A stretch of DNA of 64,000 nucleotides. It comes from Bacteroidota bacterium. GTDB lineage: Bacteria > Bacteroidota > Bacteroidia > Flavobacteriales_D > Crocinitomicaceae. Made by a program: the position numbers and the translations under genes. Shown in pieces: positions 39,150-48,808 of this stretch. The DNA lies in NCBI GenBank assembly GCA_024280295.1, contig JAJRQK010000031.1:1-64000 (forward strand), given 5' to 3'. How positions within the stretch are numbered: the first letter of the stretch is position 1; each line of letters starts with the position of its first letter. Under the pieces are notes generated by a model. The model did no database searches. It had not been told where the DNA came from and worked only from the letters and a program-made list of their open reading frames with translations.

Positions 39150-40328
39150 TTAGAGCATTTCAATAACTCCAGCTGCTCCCTGTCCAGTACCAATACACAT
39201 TGTGACAACTCCGTATTTTTGCTCACGTCGCTTCAATTCGTTCATAATTTGAACACTCAATTTTGCTCCCGTACATCCAAGTGGGTGACCCAATGATATT
39301 GCGCCACCATTTACATTGACAATGTCAGAATTTAATCCTGCTTCACGAATTACAGCAATTGATTGCGATGCAAAAGCCTCGTTTAATTCGAATAGTGAAA
39401 TATCATTTTGAGTCAACCCTGCAGCTTTAATCGCCTTTGGAATTGCATCAATTGGTCCAATTCCCATTATTCTAGGATCAACACCGACAACAGAATAAGA
39501 TGCGAGTCGAGCTATTGGTTCAAGGTTTAGTTCCTTCACCATTGATTCTGACATAACTAGGCAAAATGCCGCACCATCAGAAGTTTGAGATGAATTTCCC
39601 GCCGTTACAGATCCACCATTTGCGAAAACAGGGCGTAAACGTGCAAGTCCTTCAGCTGTGCTCGCTCTAGGACCTTCATCTGTGTCAACGATATATTTTT
39701 TCTCTTGTCGTTTTTCGTTCTCATCTAAGAAAATATGCTCCACTTCAATTGGAACGATATCATCCTTAAATTTCCCCGCTTTGATCGCAGCAATTGCCTT
39801 ATCGTGTGAAGTTACTGCAAAAGCATCTTGCTCTTCTCGCGTTACTCCATATTTCTCAGCAACAGCTTCAGCAGTTAATCCCATTCCCCAATACCATGTT
39901 GGATTTTCTTTCCCAACTCGAGCATTTGGAACGATTCGCCATCCTCCCATTGCCATTGTCGACATAGATTCAACACCACCCGCTAGAATACAACTCGCCA
40001 TTCCTGCTTCGATTTTCGCTGTAGCAATCGCGATTGTCTCCAAGCCTGATGAGCAGTAACGATTTACCGTCATCCCTGGAACCTTATCAGTATCAAGTCC
40101 CATCAGCGAAACCATTCTACCGACATTCAATCCTTGCTCTGCCTCTGGTGTTGCATTTCCGACGATCACATCATCAATACGTTCCTTATCCAACTGAGGA
40201 ACTTGTTTCATAATATGCTTCACAACATCCGCAGCTAAATCATCTGGGCGGTAAAATCTAAATCCACCTCGACCAGCTTTCCCTACTGCCGTTCTGTAAC
40301 CTGTAACTATATATGCTCTTTCTTTCAT
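39150..40328 (-). CDS. Acetyl-CoA acyltransferase (thiolase, FadA/PaaJ-like)
   Basis: 392 residues from the ATG at 40328 (MKERAYIVTGYRTAVGKAGR). Nucleophile Cys in NRYCSSGLETIA, the GHPLGCTGA loop with the catalytic His, and CIGTGQGAAGV with the second catalytic Cys. It cleaves 3-oxoacyl-CoA in beta-oxidation or the final step of phenylacetate breakdown. It is in line with the fused dehydrogenase/hydratase and MarR regulator upstream on the same strand, with 163 bases between this start and the fused gene's stop. Confidence 0.92.
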   Translation of the reverse strand: MKERAYIVTGYRTAVGKAGRGGFRFYRPDDLAADVVKHIMKQVPQLDKERIDDVIVGNATPEAEQGLNVGRMVSLMGLDTDKVPGMTVNRYCSSGLETIAIATAKIEAGMASCILAGGVESMSTMAMGGWRIVPNARVGKENPTWYWGMGLTAEAVAEKYGVTREEQDAFAVTSHDKAIAAIKAGKFKDDIVPIEVEHIFLDENEKRQEKKYIVDTDEGPRASTAEGLARLRPVFANGGSVTAGNSSQTSDGAAFCLVMSESMVKELNLEPIARLASYSVVGVDPRIMGIGPIDAIPKAIKAAGLTQNDISLFELNEAFASQSIAVIREAGLNSDIVNVNGGAISLGHPLGCTGAKLSVQIMNELKRREQKYGVVTMCIGTGQGAAGVIEML

Positions 40329-40491
40329 AAGATTAGATATTAAGATGAACAGATAATAAGATTTCAAGACTTGACTAATCTTCGAAACTTAAATCCATTT
40401 TACTACCATCGCTTTACATTCAATATTTAATTATTTTACTAGAAGTCTATTTCACGCCCAGTTCTTAAGTCTTGAAGTCTGGTTATTTAAA

Positions 40492-42897
40492 CTAATTTCT
40501 CAATACTTTTCCTGTCTTTACAATGCTCTCCAATCGTTCCAATGTTTTGCGTTCAGTGCAAAGTTCCATGAATGCTTTTCGCTCTAAATCGAGTAAATAT
40601 TGTTCAGAAACGACTGTGTTTTGCGATAAATCCCCTCCGCAGAGGACAAAACCTAGTTTTTCAGAAATTATGCGGTCATGTTCTGACATATATTTCCCTT
40701 CTAACATCGTATTTGCTCCAACGTAGACAATTCCTAAGCCTTCTTGTCCAAGAACAGTGATATTTTTCTCTCTTTTTGGTGCTATGTAGCCCTCGTTCAC
40801 CATATTGATACACGCTTCTTTTGCACGTGTCAATTGTTGCTCACGGCTAACGACTACCTCATCAACTCCTTCTCTCAAATAACCAAGATCGAATGCTTCA
40901 TAAGCTGAAGTTGATACTTTGGCTTGCCCTACAGTTAAGAAACGTTCACGCAATCTATTGATTCGGATATCACCAGTATGAAGCTCATCTGATAGTCGTT
41001 TTGCGAATTCTTTTGATCCACCTCCACCAGGAATTAGGCCGACTCCAAATTCAACTAATCCCATATAGAGTTCAGCATGAGCGACTACCTTATCGGCATG
41101 CATTGAAAGTTCACATCCGCCACCGAGTGCCATATTATGTGGAGCTACAATCACTGGAATATTTGAATATCGAACCCGCATGATTGTATCTTGGAATGAT
41201 TTCACCGCGAAGTTCAACTCGTCGTAATCCTGTTCAATTGCAAGCATAAAGATCATTCCAACGTTTGCTCCAGCCGAGAAGTGTCCGCCAGTATTTGAAA
41301 TCACCAAACCACTGTAATCTTTTTCGGCAAGATCGATCGCTTTATTAATCCCTTCGATTACGCCACCACCAATTGTGTTCATCTTGGTGTGAAATTCGAG
41401 ATTCAAGATTCCATCTCCAAGATCAACGATTGTCGTATCTGAATTCCCCCAAACTTTATTCTCAGATCGCAACGTCTCCAACATGACAAGACCTTCAGTT
41501 CCAGGAATGCTGACGTATGATTTCGATTTAGTGTCGTAATAACGTTTTTCGCCTTTCTCAATTTGGTAGAATGAAGTACAACCAGCATCTTTCATTTCTA
41601 GAATCCAAGCAGCTGCTTTTTTATCATTTCCAGCAATCAACTTTAATCCTTGATCTAATCCGAGAATATCCCAGGTTTCGAATGGACCTAATTCCCAACC
41701 AAAACCAGCTTTCAATGCATCATCTATTTTGTAGAGATCATCAGAAATTTCTGGAAGGCGATTAGAAACATACGCAAACAAGCTTCCGAAGACTTTTCGA
41801 TAGAAATCACCTGCTTTATCTTGTCCCATAAGCAACATTTTTGTCCGTTGCTTTAGGTCATCAATTGGTTTAGCCATGTCTAGTGTAGCAAATTTCACAC
41901 GTTGCTTTGGACCGTATTCCATTGTTTCAAGATCAAGAACTAAGATTTCACTCTTGCCTTTATCGTCTTTAACTTTCTTATAGAACCCTTGCTTCGATTT
42001 AGATCCAAGCCAGTTATTCTCAACCATCTTTGTGATATAATCTGGAAGTTCGAAAAGATGCTTCTCTTCATCATTAGGACAATTTGCTTTCAAGCCATTT
42101 GCGACATGCACTAATGTATCCAATCCAACTACATCACACGTTCTAAATGTTGCTGATTTTGGTCGACCTATAATCGGGCCTGTCAATTTATCAACTTCAG
42201 AAACCGTTAGGTCAAGATCCTTAACCGCATGAAATAGAGCCATGATAGCGAAGACACCTACTCTATTGGCAATAAAGGCAGGTGTGTCTTTACATAAAAC
42301 TGTTTTCTTACCAAGGTAGCGTTGACCGTAGTCCATCAAGAAGTCAATTACTTCAGGATTTGTTTCAGGTGTTGGAATAACCTCCATCAACTGCAAATAA
42401 CGCGGAGGATTAAAGAAGTGTGTCCCACAAAAGTTTGCTTTAAAATCATCACTTCTTCCATCCAACATCATGTGAATTGGAATTCCTGATGTATTAGAAG
42501 TTATCAATGTACCAGGAGTACGGTATTTCTCAACATTCGTGAATACTTGTTGTTTAATGTCGAGACGTTCAATCACCACCTCAATTATCCAATCGCACTC
42601 TTTGATTTTGGCAAGATCATCGCCAAAATTACCTATTTCAATTCTCGAAGCAAATGCTTTTCGATAGATTGGAGATGGATTTGATTTTAGCGCAAACTGA
42701 AGTGCATCATTGACAATTCTATTGCGGAATGTCTTAGATTTTTCATCTACACCTTTTGCTTTTTCCTTCTCATTTAACTCTCTTGGAACGATGTCAAGCA
42801 AAAGGACTTCACATCCAATATTCGCAAAATGACATGCAATTCGAGACCCCATGACTCCAGAGCCAAGGACTGCTATTTTTCTAATGTGTCTATTCAT
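40492..42897 (-). CDS. 3-hydroxyacyl-CoA dehydrogenase/enoyl-CoA hydratase fusion
   Basis: 801 residues. The dehydrogenase part comes first (VLGSGVMGSRIACHFANIG at the N-terminus, then FFNPPRYLQLMEVIP and the two C-terminal helical domains), followed by a crotonase/enoyl-CoA hydratase part (FSAGANVGM, HNMALGGGCELSMHADKV near 570-610). This is the reverse of E. coli FadB domain order. It catalyses two beta-oxidation steps, hydration and NAD-linked dehydrogenation. Its start overlaps the MarR gene stop by 8 bases, indicating translational coupling. Confidence 0.9.
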   Translation of the reverse strand: MNRHIRKIAVLGSGVMGSRIACHFANIGCEVLLLDIVPRELNEKEKAKGVDEKSKTFRNRIVNDALQFALKSNPSPIYRKAFASRIEIGNFGDDLAKIKECDWIIEVVIERLDIKQQVFTNVEKYRTPGTLITSNTSGIPIHMMLDGRSDDFKANFCGTHFFNPPRYLQLMEVIPTPETNPEVIDFLMDYGQRYLGKKTVLCKDTPAFIANRVGVFAIMALFHAVKDLDLTVSEVDKLTGPIIGRPKSATFRTCDVVGLDTLVHVANGLKANCPNDEEKHLFELPDYITKMVENNWLGSKSKQGFYKKVKDDKGKSEILVLDLETMEYGPKQRVKFATLDMAKPIDDLKQRTKMLLMGQDKAGDFYRKVFGSLFAYVSNRLPEISDDLYKIDDALKAGFGWELGPFETWDILGLDQGLKLIAGNDKKAAAWILEMKDAGCTSFYQIEKGEKRYYDTKSKSYVSIPGTEGLVMLETLRSENKVWGNSDTTIVDLGDGILNLEFHTKMNTIGGGVIEGINKAIDLAEKDYSGLVISNTGGHFSAGANVGMIFMLAIEQDYDELNFAVKSFQDTIMRVRYSNIPVIVAPHNMALGGGCELSMHADKVVAHAELYMGLVEFGVGLIPGGGGSKEFAKRLSDELHTGDIRINRLRERFLTVGQAKVSTSAYEAFDLGYLREGVDEVVVSREQQLTRAKEACINMVNEGYIAPKREKNITVLGQEGLGIVYVGANTMLEGKYMSEHDRIISEKLGFVLCGGDLSQNTVVSEQYLLDLERKAFMELCTERKTLERLESIVKTGKVLRN

Positions 42898-43357
42898 TAA
42901 TCGAAGACTTAATTTGTAATTTACTCAACTCAAGGTCCACAGATGCATCAAGCTTTACTGCCACCTCAAAAAATGTTTTTAGTTTTCCGTTCGGAATGCT
43001 TTCCATAAGCGTATGATTGAAGTTAAGTACAAAATCACGTGCTAATCGACGTTTCTCTACTCCTTCATCAGTTAAGAAAATAAGTACTTTTCGTTTATCA
43101 ATATCGTCTGATTTACGATAAATAAGTCCCTTCTCCTCCATTGCTTTTAAAGTCCTGGAAAGACTTGTAGGCTCCATGCCCATTTTCGGCCCAAGTTGTG
43201 TACTTGGAGTTCCTTCTTTATCTACATTTAACAATATAAAACCACTTGAGATCGTCATATCGTACTCAGAGGCTTTTTGATTGTACATTCTTGAAAACTT
43301 GTGCCATAAATGTCTTATCACAAAGTCAACCAGAAATTCTTTCTTATTTTCAGTCAT
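42890..43357 (-). CDS. MarR family transcriptional regulator
   Basis: 155 residues. A winged-helix core with GTPSTQLGPKMGMEPTSLSRTLKAMEEKGLIYR and the wing SDDIDKRKVLIFLTDEG, the classical MarR pattern. It is the first gene of an operon with the beta-oxidation fusion, so it is probably a repressor lifted by an acyl-CoA or aromatic-acid ligand (inferred from position). No operator palindrome was picked out upstream by eye. Confidence 0.88.
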   Translation of the reverse strand: MTENKKEFLVDFVIRHLWHKFSRMYNQKASEYDMTISSGFILLNVDKEGTPSTQLGPKMGMEPTSLSRTLKAMEEKGLIYRKSDDIDKRKVLIFLTDEGVEKRRLARDFVLNFNHTLMESIPNGKLKTFFEVAVKLDASVDLELSKLQIKSSINE

Positions 43358-43478
43358 TGTTAGGGGTGTTGTTACTGTCTTAAAAGACGCACAAAAATAC
43401 TAAAAAGTTTTATGCAGACATAATAAATTAATTAAAAAAGAGATTGATAATTAGAAGGCAAGGAAGGTTGTTGTTTTC

Positions 43479-43883
43479 TTACCAAGTTTTTTCTGAGATA
43501 TGTACAGTACCTTTAAATCTTGAAACAATTTTAGCTTCTTGATTGAAGATACTTACGGCATAAATTCCGATCGTCTTCCCTCTATATACTTCAGTGCATT
43601 CTACAGACAAATTGTCATTCGGGTAAACGGGGTTTACATGTGCAATTGACGTCTCAATACTCACGCATTTCAATCCGTGCGCATTTGCTGAAAAAGCTAA
43701 AGCAGAATCAGAAAGTGAATAAGTAATTCCACCGTGAGCAATGTGGTGTCCGTTTAGCATTTCATCTCGAACAGCGCACTTCAATTTACACGCACCTTTT
43801 TGGATATCAAAAATTTCAATTCCGAGCCAACGACTGAAAGCATCACCTTTCATCATTTCATCAACAATATCTTTTGGCGACAT
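43479..43883 (-). CDS. paaI: PaaI-type hotdog acyl-CoA thioesterase
   Basis: 134 residues with NGHHIAHGGITYSLSDSALAFSAN, the hotdog-helix segment holding the catalytic Asp of PaaI-type thioesterases, and SIETSIAHVNPV. It hydrolyses stalled (hydroxy)phenylacetyl-CoA-type intermediates, releasing CoA. Its partners, the paaABC genes, lie 42 kb away at the left end. It is coupled directly to the 159-residue gene before it (TAA then ATG). Confidence 0.9.
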   Translation of the reverse strand: MSPKDIVDEMMKGDAFSRWLGIEIFDIQKGACKLKCAVRDEMLNGHHIAHGGITYSLSDSALAFSANAHGLKCVSIETSIAHVNPVYPNDNLSVECTEVYRGKTIGIYAVSIFNQEAKIVSRFKGTVHISEKTW

Positions 43884-44363
43884 TTATAATTTAATTGCAG
43901 TACTCATCAATGAAATCATCGCAAGCATTACGATAAATAATTGTGTCGCAGTATCGTCATCCAAAGAAGTTCCATCGATATCTTCAGTACTCACTTCAAC
44001 CATCATAAAACGCGTTAAATCTGGCTGATCATTAAATTCAATGATTGCCTCCTCATCTTCCTGTTTGAAATATTGATCAAGCACATCAAAAAAAGGTTCT
44101 TCAAACTCATCAATTGAACTTTCGTCGATTTGATTCAATAAAACACCCTCTTGAACAAACGCTTCAGAGATCAAGCAATAATAATAAATCAACAAACCCT
44201 CTAGCTTATCATTCTCATACTCAGCAGCTGCTGACATAACATACCCCAAAAGAATAGGTTGAGCTAAGGCATAAGTTTCCGCAACCTTTTCTAAAGCATC
44301 TTCATTAAGGTTGTCAATCTTCTCGATTGATTTTTCAATACTGCTTAAACAGACTTGTTTCAT
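43884..44363 (-). CDS. Hypothetical acidic protein upstream of paaI
   Basis: 159 residues from ATG 44363 (MKQVCLSSIEKSIEKIDNLN); an in-frame ATG further up (44423) gives a longer, less plausible start. The protein is acidic and helical in its first 125 residues and ends in a hydrophobic stretch (LFIVMLAMISLMSTAIKL). No family recognised. It is directly before paaI in the same transcript, so the two may be functionally linked. Confidence 0.6.
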   Translation of the reverse strand: MKQVCLSSIEKSIEKIDNLNEDALEKVAETYALAQPILLGYVMSAAAEYENDKLEGLLIYYYCLISEAFVQEGVLLNQIDESSIDEFEEPFFDVLDQYFKQEDEEAIIEFNDQPDLTRFMMVEVSTEDIDGTSLDDDTATQLFIVMLAMISLMSTAIKL

Positions 44364-44460
44364 GCTAATTGTTTTAGCAAAAATAACTAATTCTTGGACG
44401 AACGATCCTCTAATATCTTGCAATTCGATTTTATCATGTCGATCACATCAATCAGTTCAT

Positions 44461-44468
44461 TATCTTTG
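44461..44468 (+). promoter_or_regulatory. -7 box of the DPP-IV-like gene
   Basis: TATCTTTG matches TAnnTTTG exactly and ends 23 bases before the ATG at 44492; no convincing -33 TTG found. Confidence 0.45.
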
Positions 44469-44491
44469 GGAATCGAATAAATATAACTGAT

Positions 44492-46624
44492 ATGATGAAA
44501 AAAATCCTTTCTCTAATAATAATTGCACTCATTGCAACAACTTCATTTGGACAATCGACCGAGTTAACACTTGAAGAGGCTGTAATGGAGCAATACAGAA
44601 AATTCGCTCCAACATCCTTGATTATGTTCAAGTGGATTCCCGAAACGGTTAATTATACTTATTTAAGTGAAAACTATCAAACACTTATGAAAGCATCTGT
44701 GAAAGATAAATCAGGTGAAGAGTGGATTCGTATTCAAGACATAAACAAAGCCTTGAATTCAGAATTATATTGGTTCTCTGGAATGAAATGGAAAAATCAG
44801 CATGAATTTTGGTTAAATGACGGTCACAATTTCTACATCTATAACACTGAAGATGAGAAAGGAAAAATACTTCATGGACTTAATGATGATGCTGAAAACG
44901 CAACCTTCCATGACGGAACAGAGAACGTTGCTTACACAAGAGATAATAATATCTATCTTCATACTGGAATTGGCCTGAAAGTTATTGTAACAGACAATGC
45001 CGACAAAAACATTGTATCCGGACAGGCAATTGCGAGAAGCGAATTTGTAATTACAAATGGATTATTTTGGTCTCCAAGCGGAAGTCATTTAGCCTACTAT
45101 CAAAAGGATGAATCCAAAGTTCATGATTATCCATTACTGGACATCACAAAAACACCTGGAGAAGTTAGTTTTGTTAAATATCCTATGGCTGGACAAGATT
45201 CTGAAAAAGCACGTGTAGGTATCTACAATCTCTCTACACGCAATACTGTATTTATTTCAACGCGAAATGGAGAAGAAAATTACTTGACAAATTTATCATG
45301 GACACCCGATAATAAATATGTTGTAGTAGCGGAAGTAAATCGAGATCAAGATCAGATGTGGTTAAATGTCTACGATGCAGAAAGCGGCAAATTTGTTCGG
45401 ACACTTTTTGAAGAAACAAGTGATAAATGGATAGAACCTGAGCATCCTGCATTCTTTCCAAATGAAACTTCAAATAATTTTGTCTGGGTTTCTGAAAAAA
45501 ATGGATACAACAACCTTTATTACTATGATTTCGAAGGGAAACTCATTAAACAGCTAACCGATCATAAGTTTGTTGTTAAAGGCATTATGGAGTTTAGCAA
45601 TGGTAATCTTTTCTATACTACAACAGGTGAACGCTCACCACTAGAAACTCAAATCTATTATGTAAATCTAAAAGGGAAATCCAAAATTCTAACAAGAGCA
45701 AATGGCACACATAACGTTGCTATTTCATCTGATGGTAAATACTTCCATGATCATTTTTCGAGTCATGATAAACCAAGTGAAGATTGGATCATCAACCTAA
45801 AAGGTAAGATTGTTACTAAATTGAAATCAGGAGAAACGTTTTTATCAGATTACAATATTGGCACAGCAGAAATTGGTTCAATAACAGCGAAAGATGGTAC
45901 AAGATTGTACACTCGACTCATCAAACCAAGTAATTTTGATTCTTCTAAAAAATATCCAGTATTAGTATATGTTTATGGCGGTCCTCATGCACAAATGATT
46001 ACAGATTCATGGTTGGACGGAGCAAGTTTATGGATGTATTGGATGGCAGAACAAGGCTATCTAGTTTACACAGTTGATAACCGAGGATCTGCAGAACGTG
46101 GTTTCGCTTTTGAATCTCAAATTCACAGACAATGCGGAACGGTTGAAATGGAAGATCAAATCTCTGGGGTTGAATACTTAAAAAGTCTCGATTATGTTGA
46201 TGGCAATCGTCTGGCTGTTCATGGTTGGTCTTACGGCGGATTTATGACAACTTCATTAATGCTTCGCGAAGCAGGAACATTTAACGTAGGAGTAGCTGGC
46301 GGACCCGTAACAGATTGGAAATACTATGAAATCATGTACGGAGAGCGATACATGGATCGTCCAGAACAAAATCCGAAAGGGTATGAAAAAGCTGCACTTG
46401 CTACTCATGCCAATAATCTTGAAGGAGACCTATTACTAATCCATGGGACTTCTGATGATGTAGTTGTTATGCAACATAACCTCACCCTTGTGAAGAAATT
46501 CGTAGAACTTGGAAAACAGATGGACTTTTTCCCTTACCCGATGCATAAACACAATGTCCGAGGAGGAGATCGTGTTCATTTGATGACAAAAGTATTGGAT
46601 TATATATTGGACAACAATCAATAG
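44492..46624 (+). CDS. S9 family dipeptidyl-peptidase (DPP-IV-like), exported
   Basis: 710 residues. Signal peptide MMKKILSLIIIALIATTSFG, an eight-bladed-propeller-type N-terminal domain (VAYTRDNNIYLHTG, LTNLSWTPDNKYVVVAEV), and a C-terminal alpha/beta-hydrolase with VYVYGGPHAQM, the nucleophile elbow GWSYGG, the Asp in HGTSDDVVVMQH and the His in HKHNVRGGDRVH. It cuts N-terminal dipeptides (commonly Xaa-Pro) from peptides in the periplasm. Complete. Confidence 0.92.
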   Translation: MMKKILSLIIIALIATTSFGQSTELTLEEAVMEQYRKFAPTSLIMFKWIPETVNYTYLSENYQTLMKASVKDKSGEEWIRIQDINKALNSELYWFSGMKWKNQHEFWLNDGHNFYIYNTEDEKGKILHGLNDDAENATFHDGTENVAYTRDNNIYLHTGIGLKVIVTDNADKNIVSGQAIARSEFVITNGLFWSPSGSHLAYYQKDESKVHDYPLLDITKTPGEVSFVKYPMAGQDSEKARVGIYNLSTRNTVFISTRNGEENYLTNLSWTPDNKYVVVAEVNRDQDQMWLNVYDAESGKFVRTLFEETSDKWIEPEHPAFFPNETSNNFVWVSEKNGYNNLYYYDFEGKLIKQLTDHKFVVKGIMEFSNGNLFYTTTGERSPLETQIYYVNLKGKSKILTRANGTHNVAISSDGKYFHDHFSSHDKPSEDWIINLKGKIVTKLKSGETFLSDYNIGTAEIGSITAKDGTRLYTRLIKPSNFDSSKKYPVLVYVYGGPHAQMITDSWLDGASLWMYWMAEQGYLVYTVDNRGSAERGFAFESQIHRQCGTVEMEDQISGVEYLKSLDYVDGNRLAVHGWSYGGFMTTSLMLREAGTFNVGVAGGPVTDWKYYEIMYGERYMDRPEQNPKGYEKAALATHANNLEGDLLLIHGTSDDVVVMQHNLTLVKKFVELGKQMDFFPYPMHKHNVRGGDRVHLMTKVLDYILDNNQ

Positions 46625-46667
46625 TTGAACTTCTTATAAAACCCAGCATATTGAAAAATTACACTTA

Positions 46668-47353
46668 GTGCATTTAACTTATACTGATTTGTTACCAACC
46701 AGTAAAGCCGCAATATTGAAAACAGATAAAGCATTAGATATAGTTTTGGAGTTCAAAGGTCAGTCTTTAAAAAAACAACTTTCTGAACTGAAACTAGATA
46801 TGATAGGTAAAAAAAATCAGAGATTCCTGTCAAATCAGAACTTTTTGATGCAGCACTAGTTGTAAAAAAAGCAAGTGCTCAAATTAATGAAGTAGTTCAC
46901 TCAGTTGGAATAATAAACTCTATTTCAGAAATACTTGGTGAAGAAGAAATAATCACAAATCTTTCACTTGCTGCTGGAGATGAAGGAGATGGTTTTGACT
47001 TAGAAACTAATAAGCGAATAGCCGAATTTAAATTCTCTAGGTGGCAAGAAGGAGGCTCAAAAAATGGAATGAGAAAGCGTCATATTTTTGCAGATTTTGC
47101 TAAACTCACCATCTTGAATACGGATAAAAAGAAAGAAATCTACGCTTTAAGTGCAGAAAAAATAATCAACTATTTCAACGGAAAAGCGAGTTGGGAAAAG
47201 GTTCTATCTAAAAGTGGTAATATACAATTTGAACTCAAAGCATACTTAAATGAGATAAAAAAACCTGAGCTAAAAACATTAAAAGATATTTTGTCTGTTT
47301 CGACTGTTGAGATAATTGATTTAGAAAATGTATTAAATAAAGCCAATTGGTAG
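46668..47353 (+). pseudogene. Frame-disrupted PD-(D/E)XK nuclease-like gene
   Basis: Two frames together read as one protein of about 228 residues. The first frame (GTG 46668, MHLTYTDLLPTSKAAIL) runs to a run of eight A at 46809-46816; reading one base back there continues as IPVKSELFDAALVVKKASAQ and on to the stop at 47353. The second part contains GDGFDLETNKRIAEFKFSRW, an Asp then E-F-K spacing like a PD-(D/E)XK nuclease core. It may be a frameshift mutation, a slippage-expressed gene, or a sequencing error in the A run. Close homologues are not recalled with a name. Confidence 0.6.
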
Positions 47354-47474
47354 GACACTCCAAATCCATGCTTTCGTTTATGAAGCATCAGAAGCTTAAT
47401 CACTTCTTCTTGCAAAACTAGCTAACTCGGAAATTACTATCTTTAAGTCAAAGGTATAAAGACGCACACCATTT

Positions 47475-47482
47475 TACCTTTG
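47475..47482 (+). promoter_or_regulatory. -7 box of the PD40 lipoprotein gene
   Basis: TACCTTTG fits TAnnTTTG exactly, 31 bases before the ATG at 47514. Confidence 0.4.
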
Positions 47483-47513
47483 ATCGTTAGCAAACATTTA
47501 GAACAATTGAATA

Positions 47514-48329
47514 ATGAAAAAAATAAATATCGTTTTAATATTTGTGCTGACACTATTTTTATATGCATGCAATTCCAAAAAAAAACAGAAATCAACAGAT
47601 ACTAAACTATCACCTGAAGAAACTTCAGGCGTTTACGATCCAAACATGAAAGAATTCTATTTTTCAAGGCAGAGGAAAGGTGAGGCACCTAAAACGTATA
47701 CTATTCAATATAAGAATGGTGAATGGAAGGAACCAATCATTGAGAACCGTATGATGGATGGATTTATTTCTCCAGATGGCAATACCATGTACTTAGGTCA
47801 TCAATATATGGAACGAACAGCCTCTGGATGGTCTGAAAAGAAAAGTTTAGGCCCACAATTCGAAGAAATTCCTATTATGCGTCTTACAGTTTCAAAGGCA
47901 CACACCTACGTTTTGGATGAACGAGATTCAATTGGTACGATTCGGTATTCTCGATTAATAGATGACGAGCGTGAAGAACCGAAAGCATTTGGCAAAGAAA
48001 TCAATGTAGGAAAATGGACTGCTCACCCCTTTATTGCACCAGACGAAAGTTATTTGATCTGGGATAGTGAACGAGCAGGAGGATACGGTGAAACGGATTT
48101 ATATATAAGTTTTCGCCAGAAAGATGATTCTTGGGGTTCTGCTATTAATATGGGAGAAGACATAAACACCGAATACGAAGATGGAGGTGGCATTGTGACG
48201 ACAGACGGAAAATATTTCTTTTTCAACACCATAAATTTAGGTGAAAATTACAACGAAAGCCAAGCAGATATTTTTTGGGTTAGTGCAGAAGTCATTAATA
48301 AGTTAAGAATAATTGATCGTGAAAAATAA
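47514..48329 (+). CDS. PD40-repeat lipoprotein
   Basis: 271 residues with a lipoprotein signal ending LFLYACN (Cys19 the lipid site) and a Lys-rich spacer. The rest carries PD40/TolB-like repeats (FISPDGNTMYLGHQY, HPFIAPDESYLIWDSERAGGYGETDLYIS, GGIVTTDGKYFFFNT). It is anchored in the periplasm or outer membrane. Function unknown. It follows the frame-disrupted gene with its own promoter. Confidence 0.75.
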   Translation: MKKINIVLIFVLTLFLYACNSKKKQKSTDTKLSPEETSGVYDPNMKEFYFSRQRKGEAPKTYTIQYKNGEWKEPIIENRMMDGFISPDGNTMYLGHQYMERTASGWSEKKSLGPQFEEIPIMRLTVSKAHTYVLDERDSIGTIRYSRLIDDEREEPKAFGKEINVGKWTAHPFIAPDESYLIWDSERAGGYGETDLYISFRQKDDSWGSAINMGEDINTEYEDGGGIVTTDGKYFFFNTINLGENYNESQADIFWVSAEVINKLRIIDREK

Positions 48330-48463
48330 CGATAAGATTAGCATTTATATTTTTGATGATCATGCTACACCTGTGGTAACAAAGTGTATAAAACATAGCT
48401 TGTAAGTGTTAAATCGCAAGGTTTGTACTTAATGATAAAGACCATTACCCTCTACCATAATTT

Positions 48464-48808
48464 TTACTCAAAGTTGTTTATGATTCTTTGCCTGTCTTCA
48501 CTTTGTTTATCATTCTTATGGAAAATCTCAACAAAGATTATTTTATCTTCTTCTTCGAAATGAGCATATATTAAACGTAAACCCGAATTAACCCCTCTCC
48601 CTTTCAAGGATCTACAAGCAATTTTCTTTACTTTTATTACACACGCTTCCAAATCTAAATTGTCAATACGAAAACTAAATGGAGGCCTCGCTTTAGGTTT
48701 CTTTTTTAAAATGGTTTTCACTTCAAATAAATCGTCATTGAGAGTTCTGTATTTTTTTAAGAGCTTTTTTAAATCTCCTTTAAATTCTGCTAATTCGTCA
48801 AAGGTCAT
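48464..48808 (-). CDS. RelE/ParE-like toxin of a Panacea toxin-antitoxin pair
   Basis: 114 residues. The C-terminal half (KKIACRSLKGRGVNSGLRLI, YAHFEEEDKIIFVEIFHKND) matches the RelE/ParE toxin fold, which in this family usually targets mRNA on the ribosome or gyrase. The start overlaps the antitoxin stop by four bases (ATGA), the usual arrangement in which the antitoxin comes first. The exact toxic target is unknown. Confidence 0.72.
   Translation of the reverse strand: MTFDELAEFKGDLKKLLKKYRTLNDDLFEVKTILKKKPKARPPFSFRIDNLDLEACVIKVKKIACRSLKGRGVNSGLRLIYAHFEEEDKIIFVEIFHKNDKQSEDRQRIINNFE

Noticed and set aside
48330-48463. Possible hairpin TAGCAT/ATGCTA between convergent genes
   Set aside because: Loop of 17 bases, short stem, no T-run; too weak to call a terminator.
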